From Spodoptera frugiperda (lineage: Eukaryota > Arthropoda > Insecta > Lepidoptera > Noctuidae), in the NCBI RefSeq assembly GCF_023101765.2, contig NC_064216.1:9923545-9987544 (forward strand): a stretch of DNA of 64,000 nucleotides, written 5' to 3'. The position numbers and the translations under genes were made by a program. The notes beneath the pieces were generated by a model. It was not told the origin of the DNA. It searched no databases and saw only the letters and a program-made list of their open reading frames with translations. Below, piece after piece: positions 23,540-35,000 of this stretch; within the stretch, counting starts at the first letter, position 1, and every line of letters starts with the position of its first letter.

Positions 23540-23735
23540 ACACAAAAAAAACTGACGGTGGGTGGCCAGCGTGCGGTCCTCTCGAGTCGTAGCTAACCCG
23601 CCGTAAGCCCGTGAAACATCGTCGCATCGCGCGATTGCAGCTCGCAGTCGGCGCGCCGTAAGCATGCTTGTAGCTAGCGGTAGCCACAATTCGATACCAC
23701 GCCGTGCCGGAGCCGTGCTAGTTACGTGTGCTTTA
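23540..23735. other. CpG-rich island of unknown function
   Basis: A GC-rich stretch (GCCAGCGTGCGGTCCTCTCG, GTCGCATCGCGCGATTGCAG, GGCGCGCCGTAAGCATGC) in AT-rich DNA. No ORF or repeat-family landmark is clear. It could be a promoter/5' UTR exon or an old transposon core. Confidence 0.35.
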
Positions 23736-24127
23736 AACTTTATATGTACTTAAATATTAATTCTACAAATATAAATACATGTCTATCATATCTCCAGGCC
23801 TGTAAGACACACGCCTCTAATTCAAATTTGTAATTATACTGCTCCGCTATTCCAAAATAAATTGGCCACATTTGCACACAGCTGTTCTTGTTCCGGGTAC
23901 AAAATGTGTCGGTGTAATTAGAAACACGTATAATATTTTCAACCCTTTGTTGTAAAGGTAACTGAAAATATAACAATAACTTGATTAATTTTATAAGCGT
24001 CGATTGTTATCTAAGTTACTTTTTACTTGAGATGAAAGCTACACTCTTAGTACCTAAAGTGAATAAACGACCTAATAGACTAAGAGCCCACGGCACCCAG
24101 ACCTTTCTTAAATTAAAAGCTAATTTT

Positions 24128-24378
24128 TTCGCCGCCCATGAACACTTGAAACACCAGACGCGTTACAAGTGCGTTACCGGCCTTTTGGGGGTGAGGAATT
24201 TAAGAGTTGTTGTGGAATTGGGGATTGGGGTGGGGGTAATAGAGCCTCCGGTAACCTCACTCACACAACGAAATACAACGCAAGCGTTGTTTCACTTCGG
24301 TTTTCTGTGAGGCCGTGGTACAACTCCGGTCGAGCCCGCCCATTTGTGGCGAAGCATGGCTCTCCCACACTTACCACT
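24128..24378 (-). repeat. Dispersed repeat family C
   Basis: From TTCGCCGCCCATGAACACTT to GAAGCATGGCTCTCCCACAC with all internal landmarks. Confidence 0.68.
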
Positions 24379-24711
24379 TGTCTATTTCAAGTTTAAAAGA
24401 AAAAAACAATGTACATACAAAATGTTCCTTACAAACACAAGCTTAATAAAACACTTCTGACACAATTAACGATTGCCGTTATTATTGTCAATGTTTAGTG
24501 TTGCCATAAACCAGACGGCAAACAGTTGCCAGTAAATACCAGTGGTTGTATATCAAGAAGATTTATTTTTCTTACGAGGCAGGTAGAAGGAAAAGTTAAC
24601 TGATGTTTTATGTAGTTTGTGTAACAACTGTTAGTATGATTAATTACGAATTTGTTTTCGGTTGTTGCTAGCACAACTTTTAAGTTTTTTTTTATATTTA
24701 TTTTTTGGATA

Positions 24712-24964
24712 CAACGTCACGCCTTTTAAACCCGAAGTGGTAGGCAGAGATGCACATTACGGCGTCTAATACCGTTATACAATATACATCCACTATTCAC
24801 CGTTTTGTGTAATAAGTTCTATGTAATAGGAGGTGAGCCTATTGCCATATTCAGGGCACAATTCCAGACTCCGTGCTACTACTGAGAAATTGTAGACCCG
24901 GTAATCGAACCCGAGACCCCTTGTCCGGTAGTTGTACTTGCGACCACTCGACCAACGAGGCAGG
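24712..24964 (-). mobile_element. SINE family A, full-length copy with internal deletion
   Basis: Runs inverted from ACGTCACGCCTTTTA to the tRNA-like head GACCACTCGACCAACGAGG. Part of the segment between body and box B is missing. Confidence 0.8.
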
Positions 24965-25403
24965 CAAAATATTATTTTTAAAGGAATTGGTATCGTATCG
25001 AATAACGTTCACATTTAGATCCATTCTAAGAACTTTGAAATAGATCGCGAACGAGTAGTGTGTCCTTTATAAAGTCCACATTTCCTATATATATAAAAAG
25101 AAACTGCATTGCGTTCTGACAGGAAAACCTGACTCAAAATTGCAATATGTACAAACATTTTCTGAAACCTATACGCTGCACATAGGACAGTATTCCTTGA
25201 CTCCCGTTTCCTAGAACTAATTTCTGACTCAAAGGAGCTACAGATCAAAGTATTGAACTGTACCCTTAGTACGAGTTTGCTTTACGTTGAAAGTAATCAA
25301 AACGAGTTGGCGTTCGACGCTTCGATTGGCCGATTCGAATAAACCAGCTATGTATGGGATTACAAAGTTATTGAAAAAGTTACAATTCCATGACTGCATT
25401 ACA

Positions 25404-25628
25404 TGACTGCCTCGTTGGCCGAGTTCAAGGGGTCTCGGGTTCGATTCCCAGGTCGGGCAAAGTATTGCTGGGCTTTTTTCGTTTTTTTTCGGTTTTTATG
25501 GCAAGTGGCTCACCACCTATTACATGGGACTTACAACATAAATTGTGAAAAGTGGGGGTACTCAGTGGCATTACGTGTCATAATGTGCACCTCTGCCTAC
25601 CCCTTCGGGGATTAAAGGCGTGACGATA
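25404..25628 (+). mobile_element. SINE family A, head deletion copy
   Basis: After GACTGCCTCGTTGGCCGAG the anticodon-arm part of the head is deleted and the sequence resumes at CAAGGGGTCTCGGG with an intact box B. The tail is present. Confidence 0.78.
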
Positions 25629-26544
25629 TGTATGTATTACAATTTCGTAGCATCAAAGCAAATCAAATCAGTCACATAATCATGGTAGGCAGTCATTAAC
25701 GACTTATAATAATAGGCTTCAATAAGTGTCACACAAACTAAACAAAGCTGATTACAAAACATAAACCTAAAGAAATATTTCAGAACACGACCACTTTTGT
25801 GTTACTAGTTTCTAGTAGGTATGCTACTTCCAGCCAGTAATATTTTCCACCAGTAGCGCTTTCGACATTTTCTCGCATTCATTTCCCAACAGGGAAACTA
25901 GCACTGGGTACTTCTGAGCCCCTAACGCGTTCAAACGGTTAACGAACATTTTCAATTCCCCCTTTATACCTAGACTTTGAACTTTATGGGTTTGGAATAG
26001 AGTTTAAAATCTAGTTTTTTGTATTTAGATGAGGCTGAGTCTACACTCATGGCAACACGCATATCCTGAAAGAGGGTTGAAGGAGGATCGTCTAAATATT
26101 TAAAAAGCCCTATTATATGAGTCATAAGGTCTCTTTTTATCTTCATTTTGTTTCCATACATCGCATGCAATTTGTAATCAGCTTCAAGTCAGCATTTCTT
26201 CTCCTTTGTTAAAACTGCCATTGCCTTGAGCCTCTTTAAATAACATTATTGTAGAGGATTTTCGTAAAATTTTCTTTGTAGAATTTATGATAGTCATTTA
26301 TTGCGAAATGTGAAGAAATTCCAAAGAATCACATACTTTAGGTACTTAATAGAATCACTGTAATTTTTTTAGTTGAAGTAGAACAAATATTAAGTTTTTG
26401 TCTGCCTCTAACTTTGCGCATTTATCGAAACTTTTATAGTTCATCTAACTAAATAAAATATACTTAAAAAAAACCTAAAACCTTGATCAACAATTGCACT
26501 TACAAAAAAAGTCAATAAAAATCATCACCATCAACAATTCTTTT

Positions 26545-26697
26545 TTTATGAGTAGGGAAAATCGTCCAACGACTTCTCTCGCCAGGCGAGAGGGAGTGTC
26601 AGACTCTTACTGACTAAAAACCACCCCGTTCCTATTCCTACTTGTCGAACCGGAGCCCGGGTAAGCCCGCTAGGTAGTCCGCAGCTCCGGCCATCAA
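26545..26697 (-). repeat. Dispersed repeat family D
   Basis: Inverted: CCAACGACTTCTCTCGCCAG to GGTAGTCCGCAGCTCCGG. Confidence 0.62.
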
Positions 26698-26739
26698 CAT
26701 CTCTGGATTATAGAACTCGCCTGCAAATGATATTCTTTC

Positions 26740-26960
26740 TTATGGATTAAGCCGGTAAATAAACGAACGGATCACCTGACGGTAAGCAATCGCCGCCGCC
26801 TATGAACACCCGAAACACCAAAGGAATTTAAGGGAATCGGTGATTGGGAAGGGTAACTGGGCCTCCGGTAACCTCACTCATACAAACGAAACAAGCGATG
26901 TTTCACGTCGGTTTTCGGTCAAGCCGGCCCATTCGTGGCGAAGCATGGCTCTCCCACATT
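26740..26960 (-). repeat. Dispersed repeat family C
   Basis: From TTAAGCCGGTAAATAAACGA to CATGGCTCTCCCACATTTG. It lies 120 bp from the Tc1 element. Confidence 0.65.
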
Positions 26961-27081
26961 TGTTCGTTGTTCCAATCCCCACTCTAGAGTAGTATAAAAT
27001 ATATCTGTAATAAGAATTATTTCATATAAATCTATAAATGTTTGACAAGGGCACGGACTGGAGTCCATGAAGAGCATTATA

Positions 27082-28640
27082 CACTCACAGGCACATTTAA
27101 CCGCCCACCTTGATTTTCTTGATTTTCTCATACACTACTTAAATCTGGGAAAGTTTGATATTTTTTTTAAAAACTAGACACATTTTGTTAATTAAATACT
27201 GTGCAGTAATGTTAAAAACTGAATTTATTCATCACTTAAATAAAAAAAAAGATATATTTAATAGAAAAGTCTTGTTTTACAATATTTGTTATTTTTCAGT
27301 TTCTGGGCTCATTTATTGAATTTTAATAATGGGTGTTACCTCCCCGGGCTCTGATGACTTCTTGCAGTCGGTTTGGAAGGCCACCAATGACATCTTGGAT
27401 GTCGGATTGAGGGAAGTTGTGTCACTCCTGAACTGCAGCAATCTTGAGCTCCCCAATCGTCGTTGGTGCGGGAACCCTTGCTCGAACTCATCGTTTAAGG
27501 TTGACCCAGATGTGTTCAATTGGATTGAGGCCAGGGCTGCGTGCTGGCCACGGGAATATTCGTATACCGACCTCGTCCAGGTACTGGGCCACTATTCTAG
27601 CGACATGACATCGTGCATTGTCGTGCATTAATTGAAAATTTTCACCAATAAATGGTGCAAATGTCACGATATGGTCTTGAAGACCCTCTTCCAGATCCCT
27701 GTATGCAATAACACTACACCTATCAAACCCTACAAGATCGGTACGAGCGTCGTAACTGATGCCGCCTCAAATCATTATTGAACCCCATGATAACCCACAG
27801 TTTCCATATCGTACACGGGGCAAACCTCCCATTTGGTCGTATACACTCGCTGACGCCTATCTGGACCTCATAGGGCTATTCTGCTTTCGTCTGAAAACAG
27901 AACGGCCTTCCATTGGTCTGTAGACCAGTTTGCGTATTCTGGCGCAAATTGAATTCGCGCTCTACGGTGCTGTGTGAGCAATTCTGGGGCACGTGCTAGA
28001 CGAAACGCAGTTAGGTTCCTCTCTGCCAACCTTCTTCTCGCTGTTCGTTCACTTACACTGAGATTTCTCACTTCAAATAGGCGAGTTCTAACCTCGGGAG
28101 TTGTGGTAAAGCGATTTCTCAATACATTGTTCACAATGAAACGATCGTCCTGAGCCGATGTGCACCGATGACGGCCTTGTCTCGGTCTCCGCGTGTAGGA
28201 ACCCGTCTCCCGAAAGCGTCTGATAGCATCCCGTACAGTGATTCGAGGTACACCAAGCATCCGAGCAATGCGACGTTGGCTGTACCCAGCATTGGCAAAA
28301 ACTATGGCTCTTGCAGCTCCAGTTGCATCCAGTGGCACTTTTATTCGATTACAATAATCAAGGGGGTGCAGGAAGTTAAGCAAAATGGTCATCACACCAA
28401 AAAAAGCAGGATAATCGGGTTAAAACTCACACTAACCCGATCGCTGAGAATGTAAAATTTCGACTAAGTTACAAAAATGCATCTGAATGCACGAACTTCT
28501 AAAAAAATAAGGGTCAAAGTGTTTAATTTATTGCCAAAATAGCCACTTGAAACATAACAGCCATCGGGATAAACATTCCTTATCGCAAACTAACGCGGTG
28601 ACGTATTTCTAAGGTGGGCGGTTAAATGTGCCTGTGAGTG
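27082..28640 (-). mobile_element. Tc1-like DNA transposon with identical 30-bp ITRs and TA duplications (1559 bp)
   Basis: The first 30 bases (starting CACTCACAGGCACATTTAAC) are repeated in perfect inversion at the right end, and TA flanks both sides (27080-27081, 28641-28642). Inside, on the minus strand, lies a Tc1-type transposase broken by stops. ITR, target site and protein agree, so the boundaries are firm. Confidence 0.93.
27489..28395 (-). pseudogene. Tc1-like (DD34E-type) transposase, inactivated
   Basis: The N-terminal 175 codons are open (27868-28395) and contain a paired-type HTH (RRIARMLGVPRITVRDAIRRF), a second HTH and the first catalytic Asp in LFSDESRIAL. The next codon is TGA. 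Further stops follow, yet the remains include HDNARCH (second Asp) and, in another frame, LNPIEHIW (the catalytic Glu). The family cuts and pastes at TA. Several stops and frame changes make this copy non-autonomous, although its ITRs could still be used in trans. Confidence 0.88.
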
Positions 28641-28651
28641 TATTTTAATAC

Positions 28652-28858
28652 TAGCTTCTGCCCACGACTTCGTCCGTGGAAAATTAAAAATTTCGGTTTG
28701 TACTACCCCTAGCATTTAGGGGGATGAAAAATAGATGTTGGCCGATTCTCATAGATACCGGTTAAGCACAAAAAAATCATCAAAATCGGTCAAGCCGTTT
28801 CGGAGGAGTATGGCAACGTAAACTGTGACACGAGAATTTTATATATTAGATATAAAAA
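28652..28858 (+). repeat. CTAGC-family repeat (family H), receptor upstream region
   Basis: Starts TACTAGCTTCTGCCCACGAC immediately after the Tc1 element and ends in TATATATTAGATA. Confidence 0.55.
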
Positions 28859-29060
28859 TAAACATATCAGTATATACCAACTTCTATGCTGTCACGCGGC
28901 TATAGAATAATCTTAGGTTGCTTCTAGGTAAGCGCGCTCTATCGTCGACCGCATCGTCGCTTTCCATCAGGTGAGATAGCGGTCAAGCGTGAACCTATAG
29001 ATAACAAAAAAAAAATAGAACATTATTATATTTAAGTAACACTATTTATTTTGTTCACAG

Positions 29061-32000
29061 GAGGCAGCAAGCGAGCCACTCGACTGACGGTAGCCACAGC
29101 TATCGGCATATGGTTACTTGCAGCCCTGCTAGCCACCCCAGCGTATGTCGGCTCGTACGTGCGCGCGTTTGTCGTCAACCCCACTACACAAGTAATTTGT
29201 TACAATTTTTTTTTATATTAAATGGGCCGACGTTTGGCCGCTATCTCGCCTGATGGTAAGTGATGATGCGGCCTACGGTGGAGCACGTCAATAATCAATC
29301 ACTTTTTTATTTGATAAGTACTTTTATATTTCGGTTAGGTTAGGTTGACTGCACGGTTGGCGCGGTGGCTGGGCAACAGGCTGCCGTGCAACGTGTCGCG
29401 GGTTCGATTCCCGCACGGAACAACTCTTTGTGTGATCCACAGATTGTTGTTTCGGGTCTGGGTGTCATGTGCATGTGAAATTGTATTTGTAAACGCACCC
29501 ACGACACAGGAGAAAATCCTAATGTGGGGCAAAGTTATTTAAAAAAAACGATTTCTTGTAATTTACTGTATAAAAGGCGTGTTTGAAATTAATTCCTATG
29601 TAGTGTCCCATATAGGTGTTTGTAGTGACCTCATAAATACACTAGCTATTAATGTTTATTTCATGTCTGTTAATCGCGATACAGACCTTTGGAAGGAGTT
29701 TATAAAAATATTTGTTGAAAAATAAGGTGGTGTAATATTTAATATTTTAATTTTGAACGTATATTACTTAAAACTACGCTCAAGAACCAGTTATTTTTGT
29801 TGACCTTTTAAAGTTAAAGTTGGAGATAATATGATAGGTATCATCCGGCATTAGCATGAAGCATGCAGAGATTCGTAAAAAGAGATGAGGTCATATCATT
29901 CTCAGAGCTCATTTACCCAAAAACCACTTAACAGGTTTGGCTGTTATTTGCAGAAGTAAATTCTAGTATTTTCAACCCATGTGTTAAAAGTGGAAATAAG
30001 CTTTATAAAAAGTGCACTAGGATACAACATCATACTATCATTGAAATCACTCTTTGTACAAAAAACTACCATATGGCTCGATAATGGTGCAGGGATCGAG
30101 TTACATCGCGATAATATGTTCGTCTGCCCTTTTGGCCTCTATACATTAATTATGTCAATAACTTAGTGTTAAACGATAAAAAGACAAAATGTATTAGATT
30201 TGTTTTGCCAAATGTTAAAAGTAATAAATGTGATATATTATTGAATAGTGAGAAATTAGAATTTGTAAAAGAGACTACTTTCCTGGGAATCACCGTAGAC
30301 GACAAATTGCAATGGGGTCCTCACATTACATCTCTAGCGGGACGATTAAGCTCTGCAGCTTATGCTGTCTGGAAAATCGACAGTTAACTGACATAGACAC
30401 GGCAAGTGTACTTTAGTTACTTCTATAGCATCATGTCGTATGGCATTTTACTGTGGGGACAGGCTGCTGACATTGAGTCCATTTTTATCTTACAAAAGCG
30501 CGCCGTCAGAGCTATATACAATCTTGGTCGTCGCGAATTTCTCAGGCAAAAGTTTAAGGAGATCAATATTATGACCGTTCCATGTCAATTTATCTATGAA
30601 AATATTATGTACTAGCTTCCGCCCGCGACTCCGTCCGCGCGGATGTCGTTCTTCGCGCGGAAGTTTTATTTCTCCATTTTGAGTAACTCTGACATTGACA
30701 TCTTATAAATATCTATTGGACCCAAATACGGCGAGGCCCATAATAATTAGGGAGATTCCTCTATTGAGCTACTGCTGTTGAGCTCGCGTTCTGTAGAATA
30801 AAACTGAAAAAATAAGATTTTTTCTACGTATTTTTCCAGGATAAAATGTATCCTACCCAGGATAATAAGGTATAATTATACCAAGTTTCATCGAAATCGA
30901 ACCGTTAGTTTTCACGTGATGCTAGAACATACAGACAGACAGACAAAAAAAAATCACATATTTGGGTTTGGTATCGATCCAGTAACACCCCCTGCTATTT
31001 ATTTTTTCAATATTTTCAATGTACAGAATTGACCCTTCTACAGTATTTATTGTAATATGAATATGAATGAATGAATGAATGAATGAATGAGAGTGTTATA
31101 ATCGTAAGAGTAGACAAATATAATCAGAAAGCTCCGAACTGCTAAGCTATCGGGAGTTATACGTGTTATTGTGAGTCAACCATAAGAGATAGACATTTGC
31201 TGTCGTGGAATATTTTTTAAACAATTTTAAGGAGAACATTTCCGTCATACGTTATTTCTGTGTAGCTTTAACCATTAAGGCTGCACACGCGACGGAAGCT
31301 TAAAAAATGGAGTAAGTTCTCCTGTTTTCCTAACATTTCCCTTCACTGCTCTGCTCCTATTGATCGTAGCGTGATGAAAAGTATACTATAACCTGCCCAG
31401 GAGTATGAAGAACAATTGTACCAAGTTTCGTTGAAATCTGTCGAGTGGTTTTTATTTCTATAAAGAACATACAGACAGACAGACAGACAGACAGACAAAA
31501 ATTTTTCTGATTGCATTTTTGGCGTCAGTATCGATCACTAATCACCCGCTGATAGTTATTTTTGAAATATATTTCATGTACAGAATCGACCTCTCTACAG
31601 ATTTATTATAAGTATAGATGTTAGGAAAAATCTATAAACTAGTTTGGTAAAGTTTCTGACAGACATAATTATCAAACAAGACATAAGGATAGATTGTGCC
31701 AGCCATTCTTTAGATTGAAAAAATAAGTAAGTCTTTCATGAGATATGTTTGCTACATGTTCGCCAGAAGTAGTAGAAACCATATACATTGCCATTGCAAT
31801 CTTCTCAAACAAATCGTACTAAAACATAAACGCACATATTTTTAAAACTTGTATTTTATTATTAGTACACAATCTGTCGCCATACTAAAATCAGAATACC
31901 ATTTCGCGCGCGCCTCAAAGAGCCATCAGACCACCACAGATGAGGCCCAGTCGGGCTGATCCCTGATCCGGATCCGCAGACTACCTAGTGGGTTTACCGG

Positions 32001-35000
32001 GGCACCAGTAGTAGGAACGGGGTGGTTTTTAGTCAGTAAGGGTCTGACACTCCCTCTCGCGTCGCCCAAGGCGGGAGAAGTCATTAGATAATAACCCCCT
32101 TTAAAAAAATTGTTGAGTTTAAGCGACTCTGCGCTGAAAATATATTTAAAACGTGACGTTTCTCTAGGGCACCACAGTTCAGAATATTATTTTTGATGTT
32201 ACCATCTATTAATACATGAAAGCTAGAACAAAGATGTATTATCTATAGGTACTAATATCTATACTAATATTATAAAGCTGAAGAGTTTTTTTGATTGTTT
32301 GTTTGTTTGAACGCGTTAATCTCCGGAACTACTGGTCCGATTTGAATAATTCTTTTTGTGTTTAATAGTGCATTTATCGAGGAAGGCTATAGGCTATAAA
32401 ACATCACGCTATCACCAATAGGAGCCAAGCAGAGCGGGTGAAACCGCGCGGAAGTAGCTAGTAACTTATAAAGTTATAATACAAATAATAATAATAGGCA
32501 ATGGCCAAAACATTTTTATATTTAAATTGAATTGTTGAATGATTTTTAAGGGGAGAAAATGATCCCCTTTTTACTGGGATTCTCCTCCTTCTGCGAAGCC
32601 CAAAAAAAAGTTTCGTTTAGTCTAACTGGCAGATAAGTAAATATTTATCTTTTGAAACAAATGTTACAACTAAGTTATCTGCTGTAGTAAAACAAGCCCT
32701 TGAAGTTTACAAGATCCTACAGTCAACAAGAAACCTTATTTGTCACACAGTAAAAGTCGAATTAAAGTGAAGTGTGATTTACAAAAACTTCTAAGCACTA
32801 TCTAACTTTGCTTTTCGAGTAAGCCTTAAGTTTAGATCACCTAATATAATAATACCGATTGGGTGACCTAATGCAAGAACATAAGACTTAGGCAAAACAA
32901 TAAACAGGTTTCTGTGCCAAAAATAAATATACCTGATGGTATTTTTGTCGCTCTTTCTGTCTATAACAAAGCAGTCTAGACATTGCTTAAAGGTCAAAAG
33001 GATAAATTAGTTTAGCAAGTAAGGTGTGTCTTAAGTATCTTTGTGGAACTGTTGCGTTGTAGTTTTCTAATAATATTGTAGCTATTTTTATCCCCAAAAT
33101 TCTGGTAAATTATTATAAATTTTAATGGACTAGAAGCATGCATCTTTAAATTGGAACGTGGCAAATTCAATCTATTTTTGTGTCGAAGCGAGTGAATGCA
33201 TGTCTCTTCTTTTTTGTCAGAATCTGGGTACTTGCGGACTAACTTCCATAATTCTAAAATATACAACGTGTAACAAAATACCCATATACATCAAGAAGCG
33301 CTGATGAATACAGGTTGAATAGAATCTCTACACAAAGTTTCAGCTTAAAATACGATTTAAAAAAAATAGTACCAAATACTTGGTATGGCATGGTTCTTGG
33401 TTTCAAATGATACAAACGTGTCACAACACTACAGGGATCACTCGCTAATATTACGAAACATTTCTTCTGTAAATCTGATCGCCTAGTACTTGTCTACCTA
33501 ATTTTAATTCGCGGCGCGTGTGTAGGTATTGGAAAAATTCATAACTTGGTACCATGAAAACATGAGTTTAAAAATTCCTTCCCGTATCGTTTGTTATGTT
33601 ATCTAGAAACTGTGCAATTGATATGTATACCCCCTTTTTGTTACAGGTCGTATAAGTATATGATATTTATATATAATATAATATTGACGGCCTCGTTGGT
33701 CGAGTGGTCGCAAGTGCGACTGCCGTACAAGGGGTGTCGGGTTCGATTCCTGGGTCGAGCAAAGTATCACTGGGTTTTTTTCGGTTTTTCGAAAATTTCT
33801 TAGTAGTAGCACGGAGTCTGGAGTTGTATCCAGTGTATGGAAATAGGCTCACCCTCTATTACATGGGACTTATAACACAAATGGTGAAAAAGTGGGTGTA
33901 CATTGTATAGCCGCATTACGTGTCGTAATGTGCACTTCTGCCTACCCCTTATAGGATTAAAAGCGACGTTGCTTTTTTGAGAATATTTGTGTTTTCTGAA
34001 ATGAGATTTGCAATTATCAGTTTGTGCTATGTTTGTAATAATACGAATTATTTTTAACCGACTTCAAAAAAAGGAGGAGGTTCTCAATTCGACCGTATTT
34101 TTTTTATGTATGTTATTTTCTGTAATATAAGTAGGGACTGGGCATCCGTACTGTACCCTACTGTATATACGAATATACAACCAATATAAAACAAATAAAT
34201 ATAAAGGATTTTGTTAAACACAAAATTAGTTTTCTTTTATTTTTTTAGTTTTTAAATTTCCTACTTTAGTTATAAATTATTTAATTATTATGTTGTAAAC
34301 CTTCGTTTTAAAAACTAAAAACACGTGTTAAAGTGCGAATCTCCATTTTTACTACTCCTAAAACTTTGTACTCAATCTGAAAAATACTATGGTGAATGGC
34401 AGCAAAATCGGTTCACACAAAAATACGTACGTCTTTTTTAGGGTTCCGTAGCCAAATGGCAAAAAACGGAACCCTTATAGATTCATCATGTCTGTCTGTC
34501 TGCCTGTCTGTCCGTCCGTCCGTATGTCACAGCCATTTATTTCCGAAACTGTTGGGCCTACATAGTTGAAACTTTGTAGGTTGATGTATTTAAGTAACCG
34601 CTATTCGAATTTTGAATAAAAAATAAAAAATAAAAAAATTAAAGGGGGCAAAAAAAATATATGCTGTAGATTTCAATAGAAACTAACAACGAAAATAGGT
34701 TTGAACCCAGATATCACTATTAATTTTTAAGAAACAAAACATTTTCAACAACAACTTTGTCGTTCATACAAACACTATGTAAAACCAAGTTATTTTATAA
34801 CTTTTATATTATGTCATCTACTTACTGTTACGGAACCCTTCATGGGCGAGTCCGACTCGCACTTGACCGGGTTTTTTTTAAATCGGTCAAAACCTTGAAA
34901 TAAGTAGACAAAAAGCAAGAATCTCATAATTATTTACTTGAACATAAAAAAAAATCACACATCCTGAATTCATTTCTCTATCCATTTCAGTTTTTAGTAT

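Larger units (their letters stand above)
1..29060. other. Gene-free stretch: repeats and unassigned AT-rich DNA
   Basis: No exon with a convincing protein motif was found on either strand before 29061. Besides the listed repeats, the parts at 5640-6300, 9980-10190, 12210-13000, 17780-18280, 18560-19060, 22570-23530 and 25640-26530 show nothing I can name. The missing TM1-TM3 exons of the receptor should lie here or upstream of the window. Confidence 0.6.

Noticed and set aside
27329..27631. 100-codon + strand frame
   Set aside because: It is the antisense of the Tc1 transposase C-terminal region.
30973..31095. (TGAA)n tract as a regulatory or telomeric element
   Set aside because: It is a simple microsatellite at the end of a CTAGC-family repeat.
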